64,000 bases of DNA from Phymatolithon calcareum (lineage: Eukaryota > Rhodophyta > Florideophyceae > Hapalidiales): assembly GCA_977006965.1 (NCBI GenBank), contig OZ345353.1, forward strand, positions 2,542,001 to 2,606,000. The letters are read 5' to 3'. Shown here piece by piece: positions 1 through 9,096 of this stretch (position 1 is the stretch's first letter; each line of letters opens with the position of its first letter). Made by a program: the position numbers and the translations under genes. The notes beneath the pieces were generated by a model. The model was not told where the DNA came from. It searched no databases and saw only the letters and a list, made by a program, of their open reading frames with translations.

Positions 1-50
1 CCGTTCGGTCCGGTCAGCCTCTCTTCTCCCTTCCGCCGATAGAGACCTCG

Positions 51-74
51 TAAAACAGCCCGCGGGCTGTTTTA
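51..74. repeat. 24-nt perfect palindrome
   Basis: The two 12-nt halves are exact reverse complements, centred on CCGCGG and flanked by A and T runs. It looks like a bacterial terminator, but no gene ends here and the window is eukaryotic, so I record it only as a palindrome. Confidence 0.6.
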
Positions 75-1549
75 TTTCCTTCCGTGTGAACGTTGGACAA
101 TTTCACAGATCTATGAATCAATCTGACGGCGAAGGAGGGGTCATTGTTGCTGTATTTTTGAGGGGGTTCTGGTGTGTGAGCGTAAAACACGACAAACTCG
201 GGAAAGACAAGTTGTCGTCCACCTTTTCCCCTTTTTCGATGGTCTTATCATTTACTACTGTACTTATGAGCTCCCCTCAACACATTTGTAGTCCCCCTAG
301 CTTCCACAACTTCATGATGGACAATCTCAGCTCTTTTCGATGAGCAACAACCATTAACTTAACAAACGAGGCTTGGCAGAGGTCTGCAACTTGGTTCACT
401 GCAGTGGAGGAAGAAACCTCCTGCTGAACCACCTTATGATGGAAAGACTGAAATAACACAAATAATATTCTAACAATCATGAAGGAAAAAGCGCGTTTCT
501 GCGCAGACACCGTTGAGCTTAAGTCTTTAAAACTTTTCGAAGTGATAATATCCCGCTTCTCAGTGTTCTACGTGCTGTTTTCGAGAAACAGAGGAGGAGT
601 CGAGAGGGCTACTTGCGCGCCCGTTATTCGCATCTGCGGTTTCCGTATCTTGCTTGTCAGTGTGTAACACCTCCCGGCATGTCAGGGTGAAGGAAAAGAT
701 GGGAACGATGGTAACGTTGGAAACAGGAGAGATTGAGAGGCTAGGTCGCCATGCGGTTGCTCGTTTCCGATGGCGTTGCTTTTATTGTAGTTAAGTAGTA
801 ATCGGGTCGTTTAGCAATGTAGCAAAGGCAGGAGGAAGACCCCAGTGTTCAGGTACTCACAAGATATGCAAAAACCAACACCTTGATTGGATAACGGCTT
901 ACCAGTAACTCCGGTAGGCCTCTCTTCTGCGTGGACCTTCCGGTATCCACACGGAAGAGTCGTCTACTGGCAGGGATAGCGGTGTCCAGGAAGGGTCACT
1001 GCAATCGATATCCCTAGATGTCAGCTTAGGGACACCGAAGGTATCGCGTCGACGTCCCTTCAGCCGATCACGAGTTATCTCGCGCTGTCTCGGCGTGTGA
1101 AAGAGTAGGGTGTTACAAGTGACGTACAAACACAGAAAACGAGATCAAGGCGAAAATCGTACCAAACGAACCTAATGAGCAGTCTACGCAGAGACATCAT
1201 ATGGGCGCTACTTTTCAGGCACAAAGCGATACATAGCGACATATCGTTATCGGTCTCACTGTGTGTCTGCGCAGAAATCTCGATACAATGACTCTGTACA
1301 GACTGTGCTTTTCCATTTTGTGGCTCGAATTTGGCCTTGATCTCATTGTTGTACGGCATATAAGCGAGCATTGGGCAAAACGCCGCTCAGCTTGCTTTGT
1401 ATGGCATAAACTATAGGGGTCATACTTCTGAGCTGTGACGTGCCCTGGTGAAGATTGCAATGTACTCGCTAAGCGCTGTTGTGCGTCTGAAGGTTAGGGG
1501 AAGTGTTCAACAAGTTGACGACCTGCAACACCTGCGCAGCTTTGTTAAT
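75..1549. other. gene-free stretch, nothing recognised
   Basis: Only short scattered open frames occur here on either strand. None shows a recognisable domain, and several overlap each other on opposite strands. No transposon ends or long repeats were seen in this part. Confidence 0.4.
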
Positions 1550-3239
1550 TTCCAAAATGCATGGGGGAAATCAAAAACGCATCGAACGTGGGGAATCGTA
1601 TTACTGGTAACACCGGGACCTTATTGAAGATTAGAAATCAGCGGTCGTCCACCAAATCGAAACAGAAAGGCACGGAAGCTTGGTGGGTGGCTTCCTGTGT
1701 CGCTTTTGTGAACGAACCCTGATCTCGAATATTCATTTAGGTCCCGATGTGGGCACATTCGTTGGTCGCTGTCCTTCCGTGCAGACGTTGTAGGACACTC
1801 GAACTAATTGCGGTAATTAATTGCGGTACTTATTAGAGTTTGCGTTGTAGGTTTCTGTCATGTTTGACGAAAATCGAAAAACGCAACGAACATGGGGTTT
1901 CTTGTTTGACAACAACAATGGGCCTTGAGATTTGAGACTGTTCACCAACGCGACATATGAAGCCCGTCATCGAAGAATTCACGGCTTTTCGTGCCTATTG
2001 TTGAACGGGCACATATTTCGAATTCTCTCCTTAATGACAACACTGGGACAAGGATGAACACGATATTCATCCTTGCCCCAGTGTTGTCATTAAGGAGAGA
2101 ATTCACACTCTTTGTTCGTTATCTACGCAGCCAACGTAGAACCTAGCAAAATGATCCTCTCTGAACAAGAAGAAACCAGGTTGCAAAGCGAGGGCGACGC
2201 AATCCAGGAGGTCTTCCCCAAGAACACGGAGGTGGAAATGTAGGCAACGCGACTTTGCGCTATGACTTAGTTGCTAAATAGACAACGAGAGCTTCAATAA
2301 ACTTACATCCATCCATCACTCCGTAAAGACCTGGCGCAACTACAAACTCTGTATTAAGCCTCTATATAGTGCTCCTGTTTCTAGTATGAATAAATAAGCA
2401 TGTGGTCAACGTAATCCACATGGTTGAGAGGAAGTAATTGCCGGCGCTCGGAACACATAACTGTTCCGTTTCGTGTAGCGCTTGTATCACATCACGACAA
2501 TGGCTTCATGTGTCGATTTCGTGAATGGGCACAGGTGTTGAATGCTCAGCAAGGCCGCAGTGTTTTCGATATTTCTTGTGCAACCTTGAGTTGCTTAATG
2601 CAATGAATATTAATTTCTTCTTGAAGACAACATTGGCATTCTGGTGAATATTCGAGATCGGCGCCCGTTCACCAAGGCGACACAGGAAGCCCGTCCAGGC
2701 TTCTCGTGTCGATTTGGTGAGCGGACGCAGATGTTGAATATTCAGCCACACCCCAGTGTTGTTATTAAAGAAGAAAATTTAAGTTCGTTGCTCTCGTCCG
2801 ACTATCACTTTTTACGAATCTAACAACGTCTAGAGATACGTTTGAGATACTTGTGCAATTTTGAGAAGGCAATGAACTTGGGGCTTCTTCCTCATTAACG
2901 GCACTAGCGCTTGCCTGAACACTCGAGATCGGTGCCCGTTCACGAAATCGAAACAAGAAGCCAGCCATCCAAGACTTTATGGCTTCTTTTGTCGATTTGG
3001 TGAACTTGCGCGTATCTCAAATATTCTGTCAAACCCCAGCGTTTCATTGAAGAAGATTTAAGTTCGTTGTTCGTTATCCACTCAGACGCCGTGAGATATG
3101 GTTCGCCTACCAGGTGTTAATTATATTAACAACATAGAAATGTAAGTTCGAGATGCGGTTGCGCTGTTTAACGCAACGAACGTGGATTTTCGTCTTTAAT
3201 GACAACACTGACGCTTGGTTGAATATTCGATATGTGGTA
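1550..3239. repeat. cluster of diverged foldback (MITE-like) repeat units
   Basis: At least four diverged copies of one palindromic unit lie here, roughly at 1560-1780, 1880-2104, 2590-2800 and 2870-3080, with a half unit at 3170-3235. Each has an outer arm containing a version of TTAATGACAACACTGG, an inner arm resembling TTCACCAAATCGACAC, and a reverse-complement half ending in CAGTGTTGTCATTAA. Motifs such as GAATATTCGAGATCGG and GTTCGTTG recur at the same relative places. No coding potential is visible. Copies are too diverged to date or to show target duplications by eye. I infer old non-autonomous foldback transposons inserted beside or within each other. Confidence 0.55.
2020..2104. repeat. 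near-perfect 85-nt hairpin
   Basis: Two 39-nt arms (2020-2058 and 2066-2104) pair with a single mismatch around a 7-nt loop, and both ends carry GAATTC. It sits in the right half of one foldback unit of the surrounding cluster and shares its outer-arm sequence. It looks like a much younger inversion than its neighbours. Confidence 0.8.
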
Positions 3240-3360
3240 GTTGTGCACCGGCTGCGAGGGATGACATGAGCCCGAGGGCATGATATTCAACCGAGGCGCA
3301 GCCGAGGTCCGAATATCATGGCCTGAGGGCGATTGTCATCCCGAGAGTACGGTGCACAAC
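3240..3360. repeat. 121-bp imperfect palindrome, GC-rich
   Basis: The ends read GTTGTGCACCG and CGGTGCACAAC. Inside, GGGATGACAT pairs with a GATTGTCATCCC segment, and GATATTC with GAATATC, around a GC-rich centre containing CCGAGGCGCAGCCGAGG. It is followed after four bases by a different inverted-repeat element. I infer a small foldback element. Confidence 0.6.
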
Positions 3361-3364
3361 ACGC

Positions 3365-3515
3365 TTGTCAACCGGCTGAGAAACAAGTGGAAAATAAGGA
3401 TTTCGTACGAGTGTCCTATCAAAGCTGCTATGTTATCCCTAGGGATGACATAGAAGCAATCAGTTGCAAGAGGAAGCCGATCATCGGCATGTCTACCCCC
3501 TCAGCCGGTTGACAA
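3365..3515. mobile_element. 151-bp MITE with 16-bp terminal inverted repeats
   Basis: The left end TTGTCAACCGGCTGAG (3365-3380) is the exact reverse complement of the right end (3500-3515). The interior has no open frame. No clear target duplication is visible, so the superfamily is not assigned. Confidence 0.65.
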
Positions 3516-3639
3516 CGTCTGATGAGTCACGCCAGTTGTATGCATAGGCAACGGTCTTGGTTCTTGCAGGTTGCAAGCCCTATAAGTAGAGGACCATGGT
3601 AGGGCTAAAGTAAAGTTGATAGCACTTCTACGATTTACA

Positions 3640-4040
3640 ACCTGATGATGATGATGATTGCTTTATTCCCCTAAGAGGTTAGCACGTCTAGAAGGCTTCA
3701 TGCGACTCCACTTGTTATGGTCGGAAGCGTCTTTTATGGACGATTCGATACCTTGGTTTGGGATATCGCCAAGGAGAGAAGCATATGTTCTGGGTACGCA
3801 TTGTCGATTTACAAACTGCGCATAAGGACGAAACGCAACAGGCCCGACTACCTTCTGGGCCAGAGAGGGAAGATTGTGGAGACCGAAAATCACTATGCAA
3901 TGGGCGCACGTAATATAGATCGGTGCCCGAGCTAACGACCATAAAGTCTAGGCAAAAGAAAATAAGAAAATGGTTAGGCATTAGGCGAGAATTTTTTGAA
4001 CCTTTATTGAACACTCATCTGGAACACTTTCCATATTGTA
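3640..4040 (-). mobile_element. LINE-like 3' end with microsatellite tail
   Basis: On the minus strand a frame ends ..ANLLGE-stop at 3663-3686, and the stop lies in GGGGAATAAAGCA, followed directly by an (ATC)n tail at about 3643-3658. The same ending, with ..ASLLGE-stop and a different microsatellite, recurs near 56.4 kb. A short 3' end whose stop touches a simple-repeat tail is typical of some non-LTR retrotransposons. The body upstream is short, with no recognisable reverse transcriptase, so the copy would be 5'-truncated. The left boundary given is approximate. Confidence 0.4.
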
Positions 4041-4309
4041 GTGAGGTCCGCTGGCGCTCCAAGCATATTGCTTGACTCAAATGGACGCATTGCAAGGTCA
4101 AGTCAATTGATGGCGCCTGAGGGCCGAAAAATCCTCGGGGCGCTCTATGCCAAGAGGCCACTCGTCGCCAATGGCTTTATGAAAACCAATCGACTCGTCA
4201 GAAAGCAAAACGAGCATTATCCAGCACCCTTGACAAAGCCCATGCAAAAGCACACAAGATAGACCAAAAATGCACTTTGTAATCGACTCAATCGTTCCAG
4301 GTTAGAACC

Positions 4310-6109
4310 TCATCTAATCTCCAGTCCATCCAGACTCCAGAAAATCGTTCCGTCATCAAAAGAACTGACGCGAGTTTCGTCGTCTCCGATACATAGACAG
4401 CCACCATCGTCAATGTGCTCTACTTTCCTCGCAATTTTCGTCACTGATGACGCTTTAAAAAACACGTTATCGCCAACGCTAAACACTGTACCGCCAACGA
4501 CGTTGAAAAACCAAGCCGGAATCGGATCGTCCAACCGCAAACCTGTTCCCTTCCGCCTCCTCACCGAAGACGGAAGAAATGAGTCCGCCTTGCTTTCAGC
4601 GTCAACCCATAGAGTTTCCGTCAGCAGCATCGACAGGAACCACCAACGGACCTTGCGATTGTATCGCATTTTCTCGAGCACAAGTTTCAAATGCTCTGCA
4701 CCGGCAACGCGAAGGTATGTAGTGGTAGGTAACTGTTTTTCAATTGTAACATCTGCACATGGCTCGAGTCCCACGGTCGCCCCGACTCCGACAGTTGCAC
4801 CCGGCGTATCCTCGCGCAATCGCGATTTTTCCTCGACAATGAACCCTCCTTTTCCATCCGCCTGAAACGTCGTACTGTGAAATAGTCCGACAGTCACGCC
4901 AAGAGAAACACATAGCCGGCAGTCTCTAGATGGCGGTGAGCCCGGAGACGTAAATTGCAACATTGGATGCTGAAAATCCGTCCCTGTTACTTTGCTTGGC
5001 GTATATTTCTTCTTCTGTTTTTTTCTTGTCGGCCCTTTTCTTAAAGTACCCCGTAACACATCCAATGGGCGCTGTGGGCGATAATAAGAGCCGGCCTTAG
5101 CCGAGGGAGCATCCGCAGGTCTAGTGTTTTTGAGAAACACTTCATGCAGGTTGGAAGCATCGAATTGCTGAAAATCCGTCCCTGTCACTTTGCTTGGCGT
5201 ATATTTCTTCTTCTCTTTTTTTCTTGTAGGCGCTTTTCCTAAAGCACCCTTTAACACACCCAATGGGCGCTGTGGGCGTAGAGGCGTGTTGGAGTAATAA
5301 TAAGAGCCGGCCTTAGCCATGGGAGCATCCGCAGGTCTAGTGTTTTTGACAAGCACTTCATGCAGGTTGGAAGCATCGAATTCTTCTGTATCACTGTCTC
5401 CGTCAGAGTCTGAAGACGTGCCGTACGGGAGTGGTGGGGGTTGTAGGCGTGGTGGAGGTGGTGGGGGTCGTGGGAGTGGCGGGGGTGGCGGGGGTGGCGG
5501 GTAGACGACGAAAGCTGCGGAAGCTTCTGATGGGGGTTTTGGGGGTGGTGGCGATGGCGGGGGTGGCGTGTTGGGGTAGTTATAGTCGGGGAAAGCATCG
5601 AATTCCTCTTCATCACTGTCTCCGCCAGAGCCTGTAGACGTGTGTTCACCAGCATAAATTTGAGAGATATACGCGGCTCCTTCGAGTAGTGACGGAGAGG
5701 AAAGCTCACACAAGGGAACAACGAAGAATGAGACGTCCAGCATATCAACACGACGACGTGAAACAAGATAGAGACGTAGGTGCTGGCAGTCAATCTGAAC
5801 CATAACCGGGCCCAGTGTACTGCCACCGTCATCATGCTGAAGGTCGTGGGCGGCGGTAAACAGAGCGCGTACACTGGCATTCTTGTCGTCATTGGAAGCC
5901 AAGACCTTAGATTTCAGAGCAGATGGAACGATTGCGCAGAGTAGAGCAGCATCAGATGGACGGTATGAGATATTTTCAAACGGAACGAGAGGTCTCAGCT
6001 CCGCGACTTCATCAGGGTCTAACTCGCCTTCCTCCAAAATACGATTGACAAGGTCATTAGTGATGCGTTCCGGCAAAGAGGTGGATGATGCAGGTGTGAG
6101 AGCGCTCAT
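4310..6109 (-). CDS. Unrecognised two-domain protein, paralogue of the 23.0-24.4 kb gene
   Basis: 599 residues from ATG at 6109; a GTG-initiated frame starts two codons earlier. I do not recognise the family. Residues about 14-152 form an N-terminal module with a helical segment (DPDEVAEL, then YRPSDAALLC). Residues 160-245 are acidic and proline-rich, with long Pro runs. Residues about 246-380 hold two copies of one segment (DASNLHEV.. to ..KVTGTDFQ, with a basic TRKKEKKKYTP stretch), visible in the DNA as a 198-bp-period repeat. Residues about 398-599 form a C-terminal module (LGVTVGLF, GATVGVGATVGL, EHLKLVLEKMRY, KVRWWFLSMLLTET). N- and C-modules match the second gene closely while the middle differs completely. 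No signal peptide or clear membrane span is seen; WWFLSMLL is hydrophobic but short. No function is assigned. Confidence 0.8.
   Translation of the reverse strand: MSALTPASSTSLPERITNDLVNRILEEGELDPDEVAELRPLVPFENISYRPSDAALLCAIVPSALKSKVLASNDDKNASVRALFTAAHDLQHDDGGSTLGPVMVQIDCQHLRLYLVSRRRVDMLDVSFFVVPLCELSSPSLLEGAAYISQIYAGEHTSTGSGGDSDEEEFDAFPDYNYPNTPPPPSPPPPKPPSEASAAFVVYPPPPPPPPLPRPPPPPPRLQPPPLPYGTSSDSDGDSDTEEFDASNLHEVLVKNTRPADAPMAKAGSYYYSNTPLRPQRPLGVLKGALGKAPTRKKEKKKYTPSKVTGTDFQQFDASNLHEVFLKNTRPADAPSAKAGSYYRPQRPLDVLRGTLRKGPTRKKQKKKYTPSKVTGTDFQHPMLQFTSPGSPPSRDCRLCVSLGVTVGLFHSTTFQADGKGGFIVEEKSRLREDTPGATVGVGATVGLEPCADVTIEKQLPTTTYLRVAGAEHLKLVLEKMRYNRKVRWWFLSMLLTETLWVDAESKADSFLPSSVRRRKGTGLRLDDPIPAWFFNVVGGTVFSVGDNVFFKASSVTKIARKVEHIDDGGCLCIGDDETRVSSFDDGTIFWSLDGLEIR
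4969..5380 (-). repeat. Tandem duplication inside the unrecognised gene
   Basis: Two direct copies begin at 4969 and 5167, a period of 198 bp or 66 codons, so the frame is kept. The copy nearer the protein N terminus carries a few extra codons (encoding SNTPL) after the tyrosine run. High identity between copies suggests a recent in-frame duplication. Each unit encodes a short helix-like start, a tyrosine pair and a lysine-rich patch. Confidence 0.8.
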
Positions 6110-6644
6110 GGGCACTGGGGTTTTGAAAAAATTGCTGCAAGATTTGGGTTCGTGGATGGAACAAGAAGTCGCATGTGAAGCACAGGTTCCTTTGCACAGG
6201 CCCTTCGTCGTTCAGTTGCAGCCTCTAACATTGCTGTACACATGTGATTGTCATCAGTACACCGTATACCAAGGGGGTTTCAGTACTGTACGTCATGTAC
6301 ATGAAGTGTAAATCTGTGGGGACGGGCATGGAACATGGACGGACAAATTTGGTCCTGCGACCAGGACCAGGACCAGACCGGAGCTCGAGAAACATTCCCA
6401 CCATACAAAACCCATTCAAATCTGGGATCCACGGAATAGAACAAAAATCAGATTCACATTAGCCGCCAATCAACCAATCCCTGTCAAGAGTGTGGACGTC
6501 AACATTGATCCAAGTCCTCATAACCTCACGACAGAATTGCTGCCCGCTTTCCCATCGTCCGCATTGCCTGCGCCGCGGTCCTTCCTCAACCACATCAACA
6601 CCTTCTCCCGTAACTCGCGGAGTTACGTCCGGCATTATCCCTTG
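6110..6644. promoter_or_regulatory. Intergenic region between divergent genes
   Basis: This stretch separates the minus-strand unrecognised gene from glutathione synthetase and should hold both promoters. The glutathione synthetase frame stays open well upstream of its first ATG, and an acceptor-like TTAG ends at 6462. Part of this region may therefore be a 5' coding exon plus an intron. No TATA box or known site stands out. Confidence 0.35.
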
Positions 6645-8063
6645 ATGATACTATCAGGGATCGCCGAGGCAGTATCCTATGCCGCCTGCAACGGCATAGT
6701 GGTCACCTCCAAAGATGGACTTTTCCACGCCCCAATGACATATCGTCCATCCCCACTCAACCGCTTCTGTTACTCAGAAGCTCAGCGTCTCTCCCCCGTA
6801 CTCAACCTCATGTTGCGCTCCATCGCGTCTGACACCGCCTATCTCCGCACCGCACTGAAGGAGACTGCATCCGTCGATCCGTTCACCGGTCGATTGCTCG
6901 AGTTACTACCCGATGTCGTTCAAGGTCCCGAGATCGCCCTTGTGCGATACGATTATTTTGTACAATCTGTGCGGGGCACGTCGATGCTGCGCATGGTGGA
7001 GATGAACACTATAGCGTCAAGCTTTGCCGCTCTGGGCACCAAGGTGTGCGATATGCATCGCTACCTCGCGGGTCGAACAGGGAGAAAGGATAATTTCCCA
7101 CGGCTCGCGGACCTACCGCGCAATGACGCGCTTGGCGGATTGGCGAAGGCGCTCGCGGAAGCACATAATGCGTTTGTCGACGTGCATCAAGCGACTATCA
7201 AGGCTGAACGCAAGCACAGGCGCACGGTTGCGCTCATGGTTGTTCAACCCGGCGAGCGCAATTCATTCGATCAGGACGCGTTGCGCATTGCGATGTGGGA
7301 GCGGCATTCCGTGGAGATGTTTCGCATCTCTTTACGCGATATACATTATCGTGGATACGTCAATCCCGAGACAAAACTGCTGCGAATCGAGGGAGCATCG
7401 GATGGGGAGGCCGAAGTCATTGCGAGCGTCGTGTACTTTCGTGCGGGATACACACCGAATGATTATCCTGGGGACGAAGAATGGCAAGCACGCAAACTCA
7501 TTGAAAGTAGTGTTGCTGCAAAGTGCCCTAGTATCGCCATGCAGTTGGTGGGGACGAAAAAGATTCAGCAACTTCTCGACAAAGAGGGCGGTGTGGAACG
7601 GTTTGTTGAACGCGAGGAGGATGCAAGGGCAATTCGGCAAACGTTTGCTCGGCAGTGGTCGCTCGCAGAGCAGGACGGAGGGGCGGATGCGGCGGCAATG
7701 GCAATCGCACGACCAGACGATTTTGTGCTGAAACCGCAGCGGGAGGGCGGTGGGAATAACCTGTATGGTGAAGAACTTCGGAATAAGTTATTGAAAATCG
7801 GATCAGATGAACGGGCAGCATTCGTGCTTATGGAGAGAATCAAACCTGTGGTGACAAAAAATGTGTTCATTAGAGAGGGTAAATCGACGGAGGTGGACGT
7901 CGTGTCTGAGTTTGGAGTGTATGGCGTATACGTCGCGGCGGAGGGGAAGGTTGTGTTAAATGAAAATGCGGGAACATTGCTGAGGAGCAAGGTTGCCACG
8001 CAGGATGATGGAGGTGTTGCGGCTGGCGTTGCAGTTTTGGATAGCCCATATCTTGTTGACTGA
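6645..8063 (+). CDS. GSS: Glutathione synthetase, eukaryotic type
   Basis: Joins gamma-glutamylcysteine and glycine with ATP in the second step of glutathione synthesis. The ATG at 6645 gives 472 residues, matching the usual ~474 of the family. The frame is open upstream to 6492 and beyond without an ATG (Ser/Pro-rich), so a spliced 5' exon, perhaps a transit peptide, is possible. Family landmarks appear in order: EMNTI(A)SSF near the substrate site, AKCPSIAMQL.GTKK, the glycine-rich ATP loop KPQREGGGNNLYGEE, VLMERIKP, and the C-terminal LLRSK..DDGGVAAGVAVLDSPY. No break is seen. It is transcribed away from the unrecognised gene and converges on PDCD5. Identification is secure; only the N terminus is uncertain. 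Confidence 0.93.
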   Translation: MILSGIAEAVSYAACNGIVVTSKDGLFHAPMTYRPSPLNRFCYSEAQRLSPVLNLMLRSIASDTAYLRTALKETASVDPFTGRLLELLPDVVQGPEIALVRYDYFVQSVRGTSMLRMVEMNTIASSFAALGTKVCDMHRYLAGRTGRKDNFPRLADLPRNDALGGLAKALAEAHNAFVDVHQATIKAERKHRRTVALMVVQPGERNSFDQDALRIAMWERHSVEMFRISLRDIHYRGYVNPETKLLRIEGASDGEAEVIASVVYFRAGYTPNDYPGDEEWQARKLIESSVAAKCPSIAMQLVGTKKIQQLLDKEGGVERFVEREEDARAIRQTFARQWSLAEQDGGADAAAMAIARPDDFVLKPQREGGGNNLYGEELRNKLLKIGSDERAAFVLMERIKPVVTKNVFIREGKSTEVDVVSEFGVYGVYVAAEGKVVLNENAGTLLRSKVATQDDGGVAAGVAVLDSPYLVD

Positions 8064-8175
8064 GAAATTGTAGTAAAGCAATAGTAAGGGACATGACAAA
8101 ATAGACAGGTACGCCATCGAATTTTTTGTCAGGGATCTAGTAATTTTTGGATTATCATCAGAGTCTTCCTTGTAA

Positions 8176-8671
8176 TCAGAAATCATCGTCGTCATCATCG
8201 TCATCAAAAGCGCGACGGCGTCGAGATATTGTAACTTTTGTTTGACGCTCGGTCTGCGCAGAGACCGTTTTCAAGAGGTCTTTCAACTGCTCGTCCGAGA
8301 GTTTACCAGACAGTCTTCCATTCTGGGCAGCGTTAATGACAAGCCCTTCAACCTGACGCGCCTTTTCCGGTTTCACTAGTCGGATGTTGCTGAGTCGCTC
8401 GCTGGCTTCGTCGGAGAGGATTTGCTTGAGAAGAAGTCTTCTCTGCTCCTCCATGGCTCTATCGAGATACACAGAATGTGAATGATAAGAGGTTAGATGA
8501 AATATTTTGCGCGATATAGAAGAAACAAGATGGATCTGCAAGCACTAACGCTTCCTTCTTCTGGCGTTCCTGTGCCTCCTGCTGACTCTGGGCGGCGTTT
8601 GCCGGGCCACCGCTTTGCATTTGCGCCATACGCTGGGCGCGCCACTTCGCAAGCTCTGGATCATCGGCCAT
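8176..8671 (-). CDS. PDCD5: PDCD5-family protein, one intron
   Basis: Small helical nuclear and cytosolic protein; in animals it binds DNA and associates with TFPT/TIP60 and the TRiC chaperonin, and archaea have a counterpart. Exon 1 runs 8671-8550 (MADDPELAKWRAQRMAQ.. to QKKEA), exon 2 8458-8176. The 91-nt intron (8549-8459) starts GTTAGT, ends ATAG and contains a CTAAC branch sequence. The joined product is 134 residues, the normal family size. Diagnostic motifs are the ERLSNI.LVKPEKA.QVE core, SEQ.L-like DEQLKDLLKTVS and an acidic Asp-rich end after RRRR. The basic patch followed by a poly-Asp tail mirrors animal homologues. It converges on glutathione synthetase with about 110 bp between stop codons. 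Confidence 0.92.
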
Positions 8672-8801
8672 GTTTTCGGGTTGGAAGTGTCAGTGAAGGA
8701 TGAACAATTTGGCAAAGGTGGATGCTCGTCACCAAGACGCAGGAGTGCCAACCTTGGCAGACGAAATTGATCTGTCGGTGTGTATGATAGAAATTGAATT
8801 G

Positions 8802-9096
8802 CATTCAGGGTCTATCATAAATTCATGAATTACTTAGGGCCGATGAACAAATAGTTCCCAACCGGGAAAATGGGAAATTGAGAAAATGGGAACGCCAATA
8901 TGTCCAATAGAATACGTGCACTTGTGGAATTTGAACCTGAAAGAAGCAAAAGAAGTAAAATTTCACAAATGCAGGTATTCTATTGGACGTACTCGCGTTC
9001 CCAATTTCTCATTTTCCCATTTTCCCATTTTCCCGGTTGGGAACTATTCGTTCATCGGCCCTAAGTAATTCATGAATTTATGATAGACCCTGAATG
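8802..9096. mobile_element. 295-bp MITE with very long inverted repeats
   Basis: The left end (from CATTCAGGGTCTATCATAAA) and right end are near-perfect reverse complements over about 80-100 bp each. The inner arms include runs of GGGAAAATGGGAA-type sequence and CCAATAGAATAC. The centre is a short unique segment, so the whole element can fold back. There is no coding frame. The flanks do not show a clear target duplication: TTG on the left, AATG on the right. Confidence 0.8.

Noticed and set aside
51-74. Bacterial-style intrinsic terminator
   Set aside because: The palindrome is perfect, but the window is eukaryotic and no upstream gene exists.
5251-5892. 213-codon minus-strand ORF inside the unrecognised gene
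   Set aside because: Alternate frame of the proline-rich segment. The 599-residue frame has the paralogue-conserved modules.
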